Shown: in pieces, positions 12,225 to 23,302 of the stretch | How positions within the stretch are numbered: the stretch's first letter is position 1 | How the letters are laid out: the number at the start of each line of letters is the position of its first letter | Source of the DNA: Gnetum montanum | Lineage: Eukaryota; Streptophyta; Gnetopsida; Gnetales; Gnetaceae | Assembly: GCA_015680685.1 (NCBI GenBank) | Contig: MNCI01001338.1 | Location: forward strand, 213,655-277,654 | Length of the DNA: 64,000 nt | Direction: 5' to 3' | Made by a program: the position numbers and the translations under genes | Notes under the pieces: model-generated | The model's database searches: none | What the model saw: the letters and a program-made list of their open reading frames with translations, nothing else | Told to the model about the DNA's origin: nothing

Positions 12225-13180
12225 AAAAGCATTCCTCCAATGGCAAGCCCACTTTCATTCACCTGCACCTGAAAAATATTTTGGAAATTTAGTAGTGCAA
12301 GCACTAGTTCACAAGTTATTTTTACCTTCAACAAGTAAAAGCTCTTTTGCATTTTATTATTCCACTTGAAATATTGATTCTTCTTAAGAAATGTAAACAT
12401 AGGCCATGAAATACCACTAAAAGTTTTGATAAATCTCCTATAAACACCAACTAAACTAAGAAATGATCATACATCCCCAAAATTTTTTAGAGTTGGCCAA
12501 TCTCTAATAATCCTCACCTTGGTAGCTTCCATTGGAATCTAACTGTTAGAAATCACATGTCCCAAATATGTGATCTCCTTTTTAAAGAAATGACTTTTAT
12601 ACCCATTAATTACCAAATTCACCTTCTCCAATTTAAGAAACACTCTCCTCAAGTGATCTAACTACTACTCCTCATTAGATCTATACACCAAAATATCATT
12701 AAAGAAGATAATAAAAATACTTACCAATCAATTCTTTAAGAATGTCATGCATCAACCTCATCAATGTAGTAGGTGCATTTGTAAGCCTAAATGACATCAT
12801 CAACCACTTAAAGAATCCATTTGGTATTTTAAAAGCTGTCTTCCACTCATCACCAGGGCTAATTCGAATTTGATGGTATCCACTCTTCAAATCATTTTTA
12901 CTAAAAACCTCCACATTGGTAAGGACATTAAGGATATTATTCATCCTTGGAATAGGAATCCTGTACCTCACTATTATTTGATTTACAACCCTTAAATCAA
13001 TGCATATTCTTCATTCTTCATTATCCTTCTTTGGCACAAGCACCACTAAAACTACACAAGGTGAAATTAATTCCCTCACAAATCCATTTGCATGTAACTC
13101 ATTTACTTGCCTACTAAGTTTGTACCATCTAGTATTTTCATCACATGGAATGGTAGCACTAGAGATAAAGTCAATCTGAT
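12225..13180 (-). pseudogene. Ty3/gypsy reverse transcriptase remnant F (chromovirus-like)
   Basis: Minus-strand RT of a different gypsy lineage. In order it shows the entry block LSRQVNELHANGF near 13115-13080, RYRIPIPRMNN (12969-12940), FSKNDLKSGYHQIRISPGDE near 12900-12845, LTNAPTTLMRLMHDILKE near 12790-12735, and the RNase H start NFQNIFQVQVNESGLAIGG (near 12280-12235). This order and the SGYHQIRI..GDEWKTAF style suit Del/Reina-type chromoviruses. Element E's LTR interrupts it in the RNase H start at 12225. The upstream end meets the direct repeat of element G at 13180. Stops and frameshifts are frequent. Confidence 0.82.
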
Positions 13181-13487
13181 GTTGGACATTCCTATAATCA
13201 TGGAAAAAATTGGTGTTGGAAAATTGAGAAAATGTATGTGAATAGTTTTAATCCCAAGATATACGAGTCTCAAGAATATTTGGAGCACCTTAGGCAATCG
13301 TATCAATTACTTAAGGACTTATAAAATCTATTAGCATGTGTAATAAATAAGAACTAATGAAACATATAAAATTAGGACTTAGCACTAGACCAAGAACACA
13401 TAGAGAGATGTATGAAATGTGCAAAACATATGGCCAATACAACTACAAAACTTTGTATATAATGTTGTAAAAATATGGCCTAATCGT
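13180..13487. repeat. Left copy of a long direct repeat flanking element G
   Basis: About 300 bp that matches 17285-17583 in the same orientation, starting TGTTGGACATTCC here and TGTTAGAAAACTA there. Shared blocks include ATGGAAAAAATT, TATCAATTAC and GAGAAATGTATGAAATGT-like stretches. The TGTTGG start fits an LTR end for an element read on the minus strand (...CCAACA). The similarity stops at about 13487, so this copy is probably a truncated LTR. Confidence 0.6.
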
Positions 13488-14559
13488 TCAAAATGATGAA
13501 CAATATAACATTGGTTATTGTCCCTTCATCCACATGAACATGATGAACCTTGTACCTACCTACACCTATGGTAATGAGGAGAGGAGTAGATAGCACTTTT
13601 CCACTTTGTGGATCAAGCTTCATGTCTATGTCACAAAAGGTGAGTTTGGGTTCATGGTTGTTTTCCCTAAATAAAGTTTACTTAATAATAAAGTGAATGG
13701 ACTCTTTGTTAGTAGGCATGTCTCTACTCATAAGGATAGAAGTTAACATTTGAGCTAGCACATCTCTATAAGTAAGAGAATTCATGATTAGGTCATATAG
13801 GTTCAATGTTATGTTCTTTTGTTTCATGGACGATTTGGCTTATTCCATTCTTGTGAGGAAACTCTTTTCCTTGGTGTGTAATTTTTCAACCTTAGTAGTA
13901 TTAATTTTCTCCATTCTTCCTAAAAAATTTTTCTCATGTCTTGGTGCATGTTTTTGGAGACCCTTACTCATGCTCAATTTGTGATTCTCTCTTGACCAAC
14001 TAGTTGATGTAGTTTGGGCAATGGAGTTTATGGGTAGGGGCACAAGTTTTTGTGGATCAACTTGTTTCCAGGCCTTTTGTTGTTGGCTTCCTTTACTAGG
14101 ATTAGTTGTTGATTTGGCGATAGGTTGATTTTGTCATGATTGTAGTGGTGATTTCTTATTAAGTGTTGAGTTATTAACCACAATAAGTATGCCTTGGTCA
14201 CAAATTATTATGCACTTTCTTGTGGATGACAATGATATCCTAAAAATAAATGGTTTCTTAGCCTTAGAGGAATTCATACTACTTTGTTTGGGTTGTGATG
14301 TTGATGCCACTAAAGGTGGAATATGTATGACAAAAGGCTATTTAGGGGTCAAAGGTGGTGGTACTTGTATGTTGAAGGGTGTTCTAGGCTTTAGCTTTTC
14401 AGACCTAGGTGGTACCTTAATGACAAATGGTTCTCTTGAAGGAATAAAATATTTGGTTGTTGTGAACATGGATGTGGTATAAGAATTATTATTAGTGTTT
14501 AGAGAGTTGGAGTCATTTATACCCTCTCTTCATAGTCAATCATCTTTTGGAGATCCTAT

Positions 14560-15720
14560 TTTAATGCTAGGAAAAAATTAGTATCATGATCAACTAGTGG
14601 ATGATAATGGAAAAATCTATCAAGCCTAAAGTACTTTGATATTTTTTGATCATCTTGGTTTCTACCATTGGGTCTTTAACTATCTAACAAATATATTCAT
14701 GCCTCTTACAATATTCCTTAGATAGTTTCTTATGTTGAATACGATTGTCTTTAAGCAACTATTCTAAAAGCTCATAAGGCTTCATAGGCAACTTAGTATA
14801 TTTAGACCTATCCTTACACTCAAAGTTTGGTCTTGGCTAGTTAAAAGAATATGAAGTAGATGGCTGAGATGGATCATAAAATGTGTTACATGGTAGTGAT
14901 TTTTACCTTTCTTCTTGTTTTAGATCTTTTGTTACTGCAACCACAGTTATGTACAGTTATTTGATCTTATCCTTGTTGCTCCTTGATTGCTGGTTCTTGT
15001 AGGCCACATAGGTAGGATTGTTACTAGCTTTAGCAACCTCCCTGATGTTCTTAATTTACAAAAAGATTGGGCTCAGTGATCGAGGCTCTAAGTAGTAGAG
15101 CTTTAACTTGAAGAAGTTATTGACTACTCCCTTGAAGATGACCAAGATATGGATTTCAAAGATGGGCTCAAGAATTTCATTGAGGGTCACATTCCATCTC
15201 TGAATGAATCTTTGGATAAGTTCAAGTGGCTCCTACCTCACTTTCATGAGTTGGTCCAATGTTCTATCTAGTTTTAAGTTATATGTAAATCTATTAACAC
15301 ATTGGGAAATCAAGTCATCAAGTGAGGAGATAGATCCTCTTGGAAATGTTCTATATAAGTTTAGAGGTTTTCCTATCAAGGACATAGGAAAATACACAGT
15401 ATCATATAAGGCCATGCTTGCAACAAAAGGTACTTAGACAAAAAGGTGACAAGATGTTTGTTAGGGTCTCCTTCATCATTGTATTTCATGAATTTTGGGA
15501 TAGGCATGTCTATAGGTAATGTGACTTGGACAACAATAGGGTTGATGGGATCATTTTGGTAGAAGTTCATGAGCTTCACCATTTGTATTGTACTAGCTTC
15601 AAGTTTTTGTAGCTTCTTAGTAAGGTCCTAGATCACTTGAAATGCTTGATTTAGGCCTTATAGAGCTCTTGAGGGTTGCACTTGGGGTTGTTGAATGACT
15701 AGTGATTGTGAAATGGACAA
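14560..15720 (-). pseudogene. Gag-like polyprotein remnant of element G
   Basis: The minus strand gives a gag capsid-like run. PIPKFMKYNDEGDPNKHLVTF (trimmed here; encoded near 15515-15450) resembles the common 'P.KF.KYNG.GDP..HL..F' opening. It is followed in another frame by YFPMSLIGKPLNLYRTFPRG (near 15395-15335) and SLDDLISQCVNRFTYNLKL (near 15330-15270). Those correspond to the '.FP.SL.G.AL.WY..LP..SI.SW..L...F...F' core of retrotransposon gag. A frameshift near 15400 separates the two. Downstream stretches are rich in P, S, Q and K. No zinc knuckle was seen. Confidence 0.6.
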
Positions 15721-16599
15721 TCATCTATACTAAAGAGGTTATGTAACTACCATTATAAAAGGATTAAATAGGGAAAATGATGCTTGTATAGGGATCTGAG
15801 AAACAAAAGGAATATTAGGAACAAAGGGATTATGTGAAACATTTGGAATTTGTACTCCAAAGGAAATATCAATGAAGACTATAAAAGGTTAAGGCAGGCA
15901 GGAAATTACTAGAGGAGGTTAAGGCACTATCATGAAAGATGCTAAGATGAATAATGAAGTAAACAAGAAAGCTGGTTGGGAAGTTGGGTTTGTAGAGATC
16001 ATAGGAGGAGTTTAGTTCACTACTGAAGGAGGAGACATAGATTTGAACATGATTACCTCTAGGATAGATCATTGCAAAAGGTCGACTAAGTACCTTGATC
16101 CTCTAGGTAAGACTCTAAACTAACTTTCTCACTCACTTCTCTATCATCATTTGGACTTGCCAACTGTGCCAATAGGTGCAAGTAGAATTTGGATAATTCA
16201 ATGTGGTTGTATGGTGAAGGGATGTATTTCTTCCCATCCTTGTGGATCAACTTGTAGTGATGCTTGAAGTCAAACTTCTTAAGTGGGATGGATAAAAAGA
16301 CTTGAATTTTTATACATATTAAGCTGTAATATTTCTTGTTGATGTTTAATTAAACTGGATTAAGTTCTAACCATCTAAGAAATTGCCTACAATACACTAT
16401 GGATGGGTCCTTAGGATCATATATGTGAGCAGATTCCTACTTTGAGGCCATGACTACTATGTTGTGTGGTAGAACGGTTGATGTAAAAGACATAAAGTAT
16501 ACGAGACTAATTAATTGGGTAGCTATGGCCAAGGTTTATAAGATTTTACACAAGTTGTAGCTTGTAGTGTATAAGCTTGCATTGTATAAAGCTATAGCA

Positions 16600-16775
16600 T
16601 ATGAGAGCTATAACATATGAGACTACAACATATGAGGCTACAACATATAAGATTGAAACTACAGCGTATAAGACCAAAACATATGAGACTACAACATATG
16701 AAACTAGAGCATATAAGACTATATGGTATAATACCATAATGTATGAAACTATAACATATAAAACTACGACTTTAA
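16600..16775. repeat. 15-bp minisatellite
   Basis: Imperfect tandem units of the type ACATATGAGACTACA, about 11 to 12 in a row, in the internal part of element G. The period of 15 bp keeps a frame open, giving TYETT-type repeats on the + strand and Val/Tyr/Ser-rich repeats on the minus strand. Neither looks like a protein. Confidence 0.8.
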
Positions 16776-17284
16776 TAAAATGTAGCGTATTTGGCTAAAC
16801 TATGTGTGTAAAAGGAGGAAAGATAAAGTGGACTACAACTACAACTGAAATAATAAGAATTGTTTCTAGCATAGCATATTTAAGTAGCACCACTAAGAAA
16901 AAATTAGAAAAAGCTTTAGCATATGTGAGGAAAATTTTGTGTAATTGCAAACATAAAGAACCAAGGAGAACTTGAAAATTTGCAAATTCAAGAAGCAAGG
17001 AAAACGTAGAGCACTACAATGGTAATAATGATTTTTAAACTATAAAAATGTAGGAAATAGGGACAAGGTTGTGCACTACAATGGTAGCATAATAAGAAAT
17101 AATTTAAAATTAATTTTTGCAATTGTAACTATGAAAACTAGCTATGATGTAAAATGTTAGGTTGTAGAAAATCTAGAATAATTTTTATTTTTCCAAATAT
17201 GCTATGTAAGGCACAAATAGATAGAAAGATGTTCTTGCAAATAGGTTTTTAGGCTAAGAAGTTAGGCATAGGCCCTCCTTCTAG

Positions 17285-17583
17285 TGTTAGAAAACTATAA
17301 CGATGGAAAAAATTAGTGTTAGAAAATTGAGAAAATTCATGCAAATAGTTTTAAATCCAAGATCTATAGGCCTTGAAAGGATCTAGGGCATCTTACATAG
17401 TCTTATCAATTACCTAAAGACTTATAAAATTTGATATCATGCATAATAAATAGAAATAAATGAAAGCATATGATACAAGGAATAAGCACTAGATTGAGAA
17501 TAGAGAGAGAGAAATGTATGAAATGTGTAGAAAATATGTCTAAAATAATTGTAAAACTTTGTATTAAATGTTGTAAAAATATT
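17285..17583. repeat. Right copy of the direct repeat flanking element G
   Basis: Partner of 13180-13487. The matching part ends at about 17583 (TTGTAAAAATAT in both). The following 17584-18015 has a TATAAATA box near 17892 and no coding signal. It would be the rest of a longer LTR if the left copy is truncated. Confidence 0.6.
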
Positions 17584-18015
17584 GTAAACAAATAGGTTCA
17601 AAGAATATAGATCGATGAGGTTTAAAAGCCCAAGAATACAAAAATAACTTTGAAATCTAGTGCAGGAGGTAGAGTGTGTTTTGCACTTGGATCTGCACTA
17701 GTCTCTTGATTGATTTGCACTACACAAAATGTTGTTGCAAGGTATCTTCATTCGTAGAAACTAAAAAGGTGGTATAACTTACACTAATTTAGCCATTATT
17801 TGCTAAAACCAAGTCTCCCTTTTTGCCAAAAATGCTCTTCTCTATGTGTTAAAAAGATCTATTAAAAATTCTTGAAAATGGTGTTGAGTTTGGTATAAAT
17901 AGGTCTTGAATTTACTATTGTGATGTTGGTTATATTCCCATATGTTTCCTGGGCCATTACATAGTGTTTTTACATCATTTTCATGGCCCAAAATTGTAGC
18001 GTATGTGCCACCAAC

Positions 18016-18881
18016 TAATGAATTGCAGTTTGCTAGGCCTCGATATCGAGTACACGATATCATAGCTTGGATACAATATTGTATACAAAATAGCTTGATT
18101 CCTATGTTAGCCTATAAATATAGTGCTTAGGCGCACAGGGAAGGAGATCATTAGGGAGTGTTTTTTAGTTAGTTGTTAGCCATTTTTTAGTTTTTAGTTC
18201 TTATAGTCAATTTTAGTGTTCTTTCCAAGTGCATGCCCGTAGTGTGATGCTTGTAATTGTACAGAACCTTTGTTCAAGTGTGATGTACTTGGACATGCAC
18301 ACGATTGGTAATAAAGATCAAGATTACTCCATCATTACAGCATTCACTTGGCTTTTAATTTTTTTTAATTATTTATTATTTATTATTTTTTTCTTCGTTA
18401 ATATTTCTTTTATCATCATTTAGTATTCCTGTTATTAACAAGGAATGAGTAAACTTTAATCACAAACATTTAAGTGTAACTACATGGTAACCCAGTAGCA
18501 TATCAAGTAGTGCTTGAGTGATGTGCACTTGGTAATCCCAAAAGTAGTACATGAACTCCAAGATGCATATGAATGAATAAGGATGGATGCTCATCGCACT
18601 TAGGCTAGCTTAGATCTTATTTCCTATTGCCCATTAGCTTAATTAAGTTACCACTTATTGTTGATTGGAGTAGCATAGTAGTAGGCATCACATCATATAC
18701 CTCACTCTAGACTAAACCATACATGAAAAAGCAAATACTAGTCCAAGTGGAAAGACAATGAACTACAATGAACGTATAACTATCTAGGTGCTACAACTAG
18801 TCCATCCATAGAGTTCGACTAGATCATGCATACACACTCGTAGTCGTATGATTGAGTGTAGGGGTACCTCGTTGCTCATCA
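18016..18881 (+). repeat. 5' LTR of element C
   Basis: 866 bp. It starts TAATGAATTG, where the 3' LTR has TGATAAATTG, so the terminal TG has become TA; it ends GCTCATCA. U3 carries the palindromes TCGATATCGA (near 18040) and ACGATATC, then TATAAATA at 18113-18120 and AATAAAGA near 18310. Confidence 0.85.
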
Positions 18882-18882
18882 T

Positions 18883-18900
18883 TGGCATTATTGTTGGGAA
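18883..18900 (+). other. Primer-binding site of element C (tRNA-Asp type)
   Basis: TGGCATTATTGTTGGGAA lies one base after the LTR end. It fits the tRNA-Asp complement with C-to-T and G-to-A changes. Confidence 0.7.
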
Positions 18901-19015
18901 TGGTGCTAGTTATCGAGATCAGTTACATCATACAATATCACTGTAATAGGGTATTAATGATATATCTTTCAAACAAAGAAATTAAATTCAATTAAGTCAC
19001 ACACAATTCATGATA

Positions 19016-21263
19016 ATGTCTCTTTCACAAGATAGCAATAACACAACTTCGAGTGAGCCAGTTCATTGGAGAACCAATGGAATTTATGATGAAGAAGAAT
19101 TTTGGACTACTCAATCTTATGCAAGAGTTTCATATGTTCATAAACACCCCAATGATACTCAAGGACTTTTGTTATCCAACTCAAACACCTCTAGTGAAGA
19201 TGGGACATCCCCTAGAACGAGGAGGCTCATAAGGCCTAGGACCTTCTCAATGGGTAGCAACAATACATTAGGGGATAATTATGAGACTTACAAAAGTGAT
19301 AATGAATCTACCAATTCCCTCTCTTCCTCTACTCTTTCAACGTCAGGTTGTGACATAGATGGCTAGTCCTTAAGGGATCGATGTAGAGATAAAATCGAAC
19401 CCAGGGGCAAAATCAAAAATGTCAACATGAACATAGACAACATTGTTCCAACTCACAAACTCACAACCTATTTAGTGATGATGAACCCTTTCTGGCCACT
19501 AAGAGCCTAATGCATATAATAGAGGCCATTCAAATATCCTGCAGGAATTGCAAGGAAAGCCATCTACCTAGGCTTGATTTAAACATCTTTCCTAAGTTCT
19601 CAAGAGGTTATGATTTAGATCCACAACATCATTTACAAGCCTTCTATGATGCTTGTGTATGAAACAACATTGAGAATGGGTGGCAAAGGCTTAAGCTTTT
19701 CCCTATGACACTTGTTGACCAAGCTAAAGTATGGTACAGGTCTTTAAAACCAAACTCAATTCACCATTGGCCTACAATGGTAAACCTCTTCAATGAGAGA
19801 TATCAAACTTGTGCAAGAGTGTTGGCCTTGAGGAGACAAATTCAAGAGTGGAAATAAGGGAAACATGAACCCTTGGACATGGCCTTAGAAAGATATTACT
19901 CTTTGTTAAACAAATGCCCAAGCCATGGGTTCTCCAAGGAAAGGCTAATGTATCACATCATGGATGGGCTCCATAATGAAACAAGGGAGACCCTAGGGAT
20001 GTATACCCTAGGTCAACTATATGAACTATGAAACCACCAATTCCAAGAGCTTATTAAGTAGGTAGTAAAAGAAGAAGGAGAAATAGCCAAATGGAAGAAT
20101 GTCCATAATCATGAAGAGGAGAAATCAACTCACCTTGAGGAGGTGAAATCATCCCCACCTTTTCCAATCCTAAAATCACTAGATAAAATCAAGGTAAATA
20201 TCAATAAGATGATAGAGTGGGTACATGAAAATGTGGAGAATATGTAGACATTATTAGAGGGATACCCATGCAAGATAAGTTTGATGACCAAAACAAACAG
20301 AGGATACCAGACCTAGAAATAAGACAAAACATCATTTGATAATCAGAAAGAAGGGTTGAAGAAAATGACAATAAGGGCTCAACTACAAATCATAAGTATC
20401 AATGCGATGTTTGCCTGTATGATCACCCCAAAGGCTAATGAATGTTACATCCAAAATTTATACAGAAGTACTGTGTTCAACCGTAGTGGCAAAACCCCTA
20501 GTCATAGGGGAGGCCATTGCCAAACTGGCCACACCCTTCGTATCACCTAAAACCAAGTGCTTACTATGTTCAACATCCTATTTCTTTAATTAGATCAACA
20601 TCCTCTACTTCACCTCATCGTTCTCACTCTCCCAAGTACCATCAACCCATGTCCTCTCCTACAGGACCACCACCTCATGTTCCTTACACTCCTCATTACT
20701 CCAAATATTCTCCTCCTTCACCTCCTTCTACATCACCACTAGTTATACTTGAAGGTCTTGCACCACAACACCAACCAATGAACATTACTTGTGCTGCTAC
20801 TATCAACAGTAATGGAAGTCCTCTACAACGTCAAAAGCATCCTTTTTTTAGGCATGCCCGTAGAAAGAGATGACACGATTCTAAAACCATTGCATCCTCC
20901 AACTCAGCATAAGCCCAACACTGTGATGCATCTTCCTCTTCAAACTCAACACCTCCTATTACCTTATCCAGGCCACCAATTAATACTTCAACAACCATGT
21001 GGCCCAATGAATCTAACAATGTAAGGAGACATATACATCCTTGCATACCATCTTATGATCATGGGTGCCATAGTGGGATAGCTTCTTATCACATGACCAC
21101 ATCTTATAATCTACCCCACTATGCCTACTTTAATCAAGTGTGTAAACCCCAATTTGGGTATGTTCCTACCACTATACCAAAAGACACCCAGCGATTTGGA
21201 TATGACCAAACCCCAATACTTCCAATATGCATGGATCCTCACTTTCCATTTATCAATTCTTAG
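19016..21263 (+). pseudogene. Gag polyprotein of element C
   Basis: The start is placed at ATG 19016 (MSLSQDSNN) because elements B and D begin MSHSS and MSSSS at the same distance from the primer site. The first open piece ends with TAG at 19365. The capsid-like core follows at about 19590-20040. Its landmarks are FSRGYDLDPQHHLQAFYDAC, WQRLKLFPMTLVDQAKVWY, NLFNERYQTC and LMYHIMDGLHNETRETLG, broken by a few TAG/TGA/TAA codons. A C-x2-C-x3-H-type motif (CDVCLYDHPKG) is encoded near 20405-20435. The C-terminal part (20517-21263) is rich in His, Pro, Ser and Tyr. No protease domain follows. Confidence 0.8.
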
Positions 21264-22715
21264 CATGATCAAAGGTTTATTCATGGGGGATATCCCCCAT
21301 TCTAACAAGTAGAATTAGTAAATGTTTTTCCTTTTCTTTGGGTTTACAAATTTTTGTTTTCTAATTTCTCATTTTTCAATTTGTCATTTTATCTCTTTTT
21401 GGGTAATCTCATTTGTGAATAAAATACTCATGTAACCAGTTAGTTGAGGTGTTTTTCTATGTTATCAAGACACAAATGGCTAATTATTTGAATAGTGAGC
21501 CCACAACATCCACCCACCCATTCTATTAATAAGAGGCTCTTGCTCTGGGTATGATGATATTTTTTATTATCATCAAAACTTAAAGTAACTTTGTACTCAC
21601 TATGCCCAAAGTGAAGAGTGATGAACTAAGAGAAAATGGCAAGGGTGTAACATCAAGAGAACTTGTGGATTCTCTTTGGTGACATCTATAGGTTCTATCA
21701 TGTAGCTTGGTTGTACTAAGATCCTTGTAAATCTAATGAACAATGGGAGTAAGAGTTGTAATAAAGGCACTCAATAAATGAACTCAATGTTGTTCTAGGG
21801 GTTCCACTAGAAAGACATGCACCCATGCCTAAAGGTTGGTGGCTTCTCTAGATTACCTTTGGGAAAGACCAAGTGCAGAAAGTGGCTAGAAGAAGAAGAA
21901 GAAAAGGAGAAAAAGTAAGAAGAAAGAAAGAAATGAAGCAGAAAAGAAAAGCATAAGAAAAACATGCCACAGACAATTTTGAATCACTCCTCCCTTGCAC
22001 AAAATGCCAAGTGATCATACACCTTGCTATCATGATGCTCTATTGTCTATCATTAGGATGAAATAATGCAATGTCACTAATTAGAGGTATGGACTTGGTT
22101 TTGATCTTGGAGCGAAAGGCTAATGGTACTTTAATCACACACAACACTTAGGATCCATTGTGCCTAGGGTAAGTTACCTCACATCTTGATCTCTACAATC
22201 CCTTCTGTAATTTGTCTCATCTCATGGTCTAAGTACTTCTAACAAGTGTCTTGTGTGGCATAGAATTCATACCTCATAGCGGTGATACTTAACATGTGTG
22301 TGTTTTGTTGCACAGGTGCAGGTTGCATTTAACCCTTCTAGTACCTATGGACATTTTAAGGTGTGGTTATGCAAGGGCGTGGTAGGTTGGAACCTACTTT
22401 GGGGAGGATCCATTTGCATGACTTTTGTAATTTGTACTTGTTGCACACCACCACATCATTTTATACCCTTCGAGTTTTCCATTGTCAAATCCATTCTTTC
22501 CTTTGTCATAATTTTAACCGAACATTCCTTAGAAACATTACATGTCCTTTTTCCTCATCCTTTTCAAAGAACTTCATTGTATGACTTCATTTCATTACAC
22601 TTTTGATGCCTTAATTCCCACTTGTCATTACCCTTGACCTTTTGAATCTACCTCAAATCCTTCAATTTTGGCTCTAAAACTTGAAAAATCATCAATTCTA
22701 CTAAGAACCCTATCT

Positions 22716-22815
22716 TGGTTAGGACGCAATATCAAGTACTCGGTATCAAGTCCCATGCAATATGAGGTATGCATTATCACATCTTAAAAAGTATATATAT
22801 GGGATCCCTACACAT
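22716..22815 (+). promoter_or_regulatory. Promoter-like segment inside element C
   Basis: The repeats CAATATCAAG, GGTATCAAG and CAATATGAGG resemble the GATATC-type repeats of the LTR U3 regions. They are followed by a TATATATGGGA box near 22791-22801. The order repeat cluster, TATA, leader is the same as in the LTRs, but the downstream sequence is not LTR. This could drive the extra reading frame separately from the LTR. Promoter activity is inferred only. Confidence 0.4.
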
Positions 22816-23053
22816 TACACATGTCATTTTTAACAGTTGACGTAGGGGAAGTTGTTCAAATTTTCTTCCATGATTTTTAGTGATTTACAAGACTAAATTT
22901 AACCTTTAATATTTCGCTCTTCAATGCTCCGATTTCTTTTCTGATTAAACCTAATTAAACTTGAAGTGTTTAACTTAGTCGTGAGAGAGGGGTACTGTAG
23001 AACTTGCGCATAATTTTTTCAAAATTTTCTATTACTCAAAGGATACCATAGCG

Positions 23054-23302
23054 GTAAGTACCATTAAAAATTCATGCCAAACTAATTTTCTTCCTTCATC
23101 CAAGTCATCTAAATTATTATATGAGTCACCTAAAAAATTAGGTCTAACATTAAACTTTTAGGGCAACTTCCTTGAAAAATTTCTAACTCTAAAATTACAC
23201 TAAGCAAAGAATTAAACATTTATTAAAGGCAATGAGTAAGGTATGAGATAATTTACTTTCTTTAAACAACCTTACTAACAATTGATCTTTGTGTAATTAC
23301 AG
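23054..23302 (+). other. Candidate 5'-leader intron of the extra unit in element C
   Basis: A strong donor GCG|GTAAGTA (GT at 23054-23055) and an acceptor TGTAATTACAG (AG at 23301-23302) bound 249 AT-rich bases. The next base begins ATGATCCC, so splicing would put the start codon at the first base of the exon. Predicted from sequence only. Confidence 0.4.

Larger units (their letters stand above)
13180..18015 (-). mobile_element. Gag-only LTR element G (probable non-autonomous gypsy)
   Basis: A stretch of about 4.8 kb bounded by a direct repeat (13180-13487 and 17285-17583) and containing a minus-strand gag-like region but no RT, RNase H or integrase that I can recognise. The repeat at the right continues into unmatched sequence with a TATAAATA near 17892 and is cut at 18015 by element C. 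Element G interrupts RT remnant F on the left. The gag style differs from that of B, C, D and E, so it belongs to another family. The outer limits are uncertain. Confidence 0.5.

Noticed and set aside
16601-16798. Open frame of TYETT-like repeats
   Set aside because: It is a by-product of the 15-bp minisatellite; both strands are open and there is no start context or partner.
20831-21312. Several overlapping frames on both strands
   Set aside because: Only the frame continuing gag of element C has the family's Pro/His-rich tail; the others are shadows.
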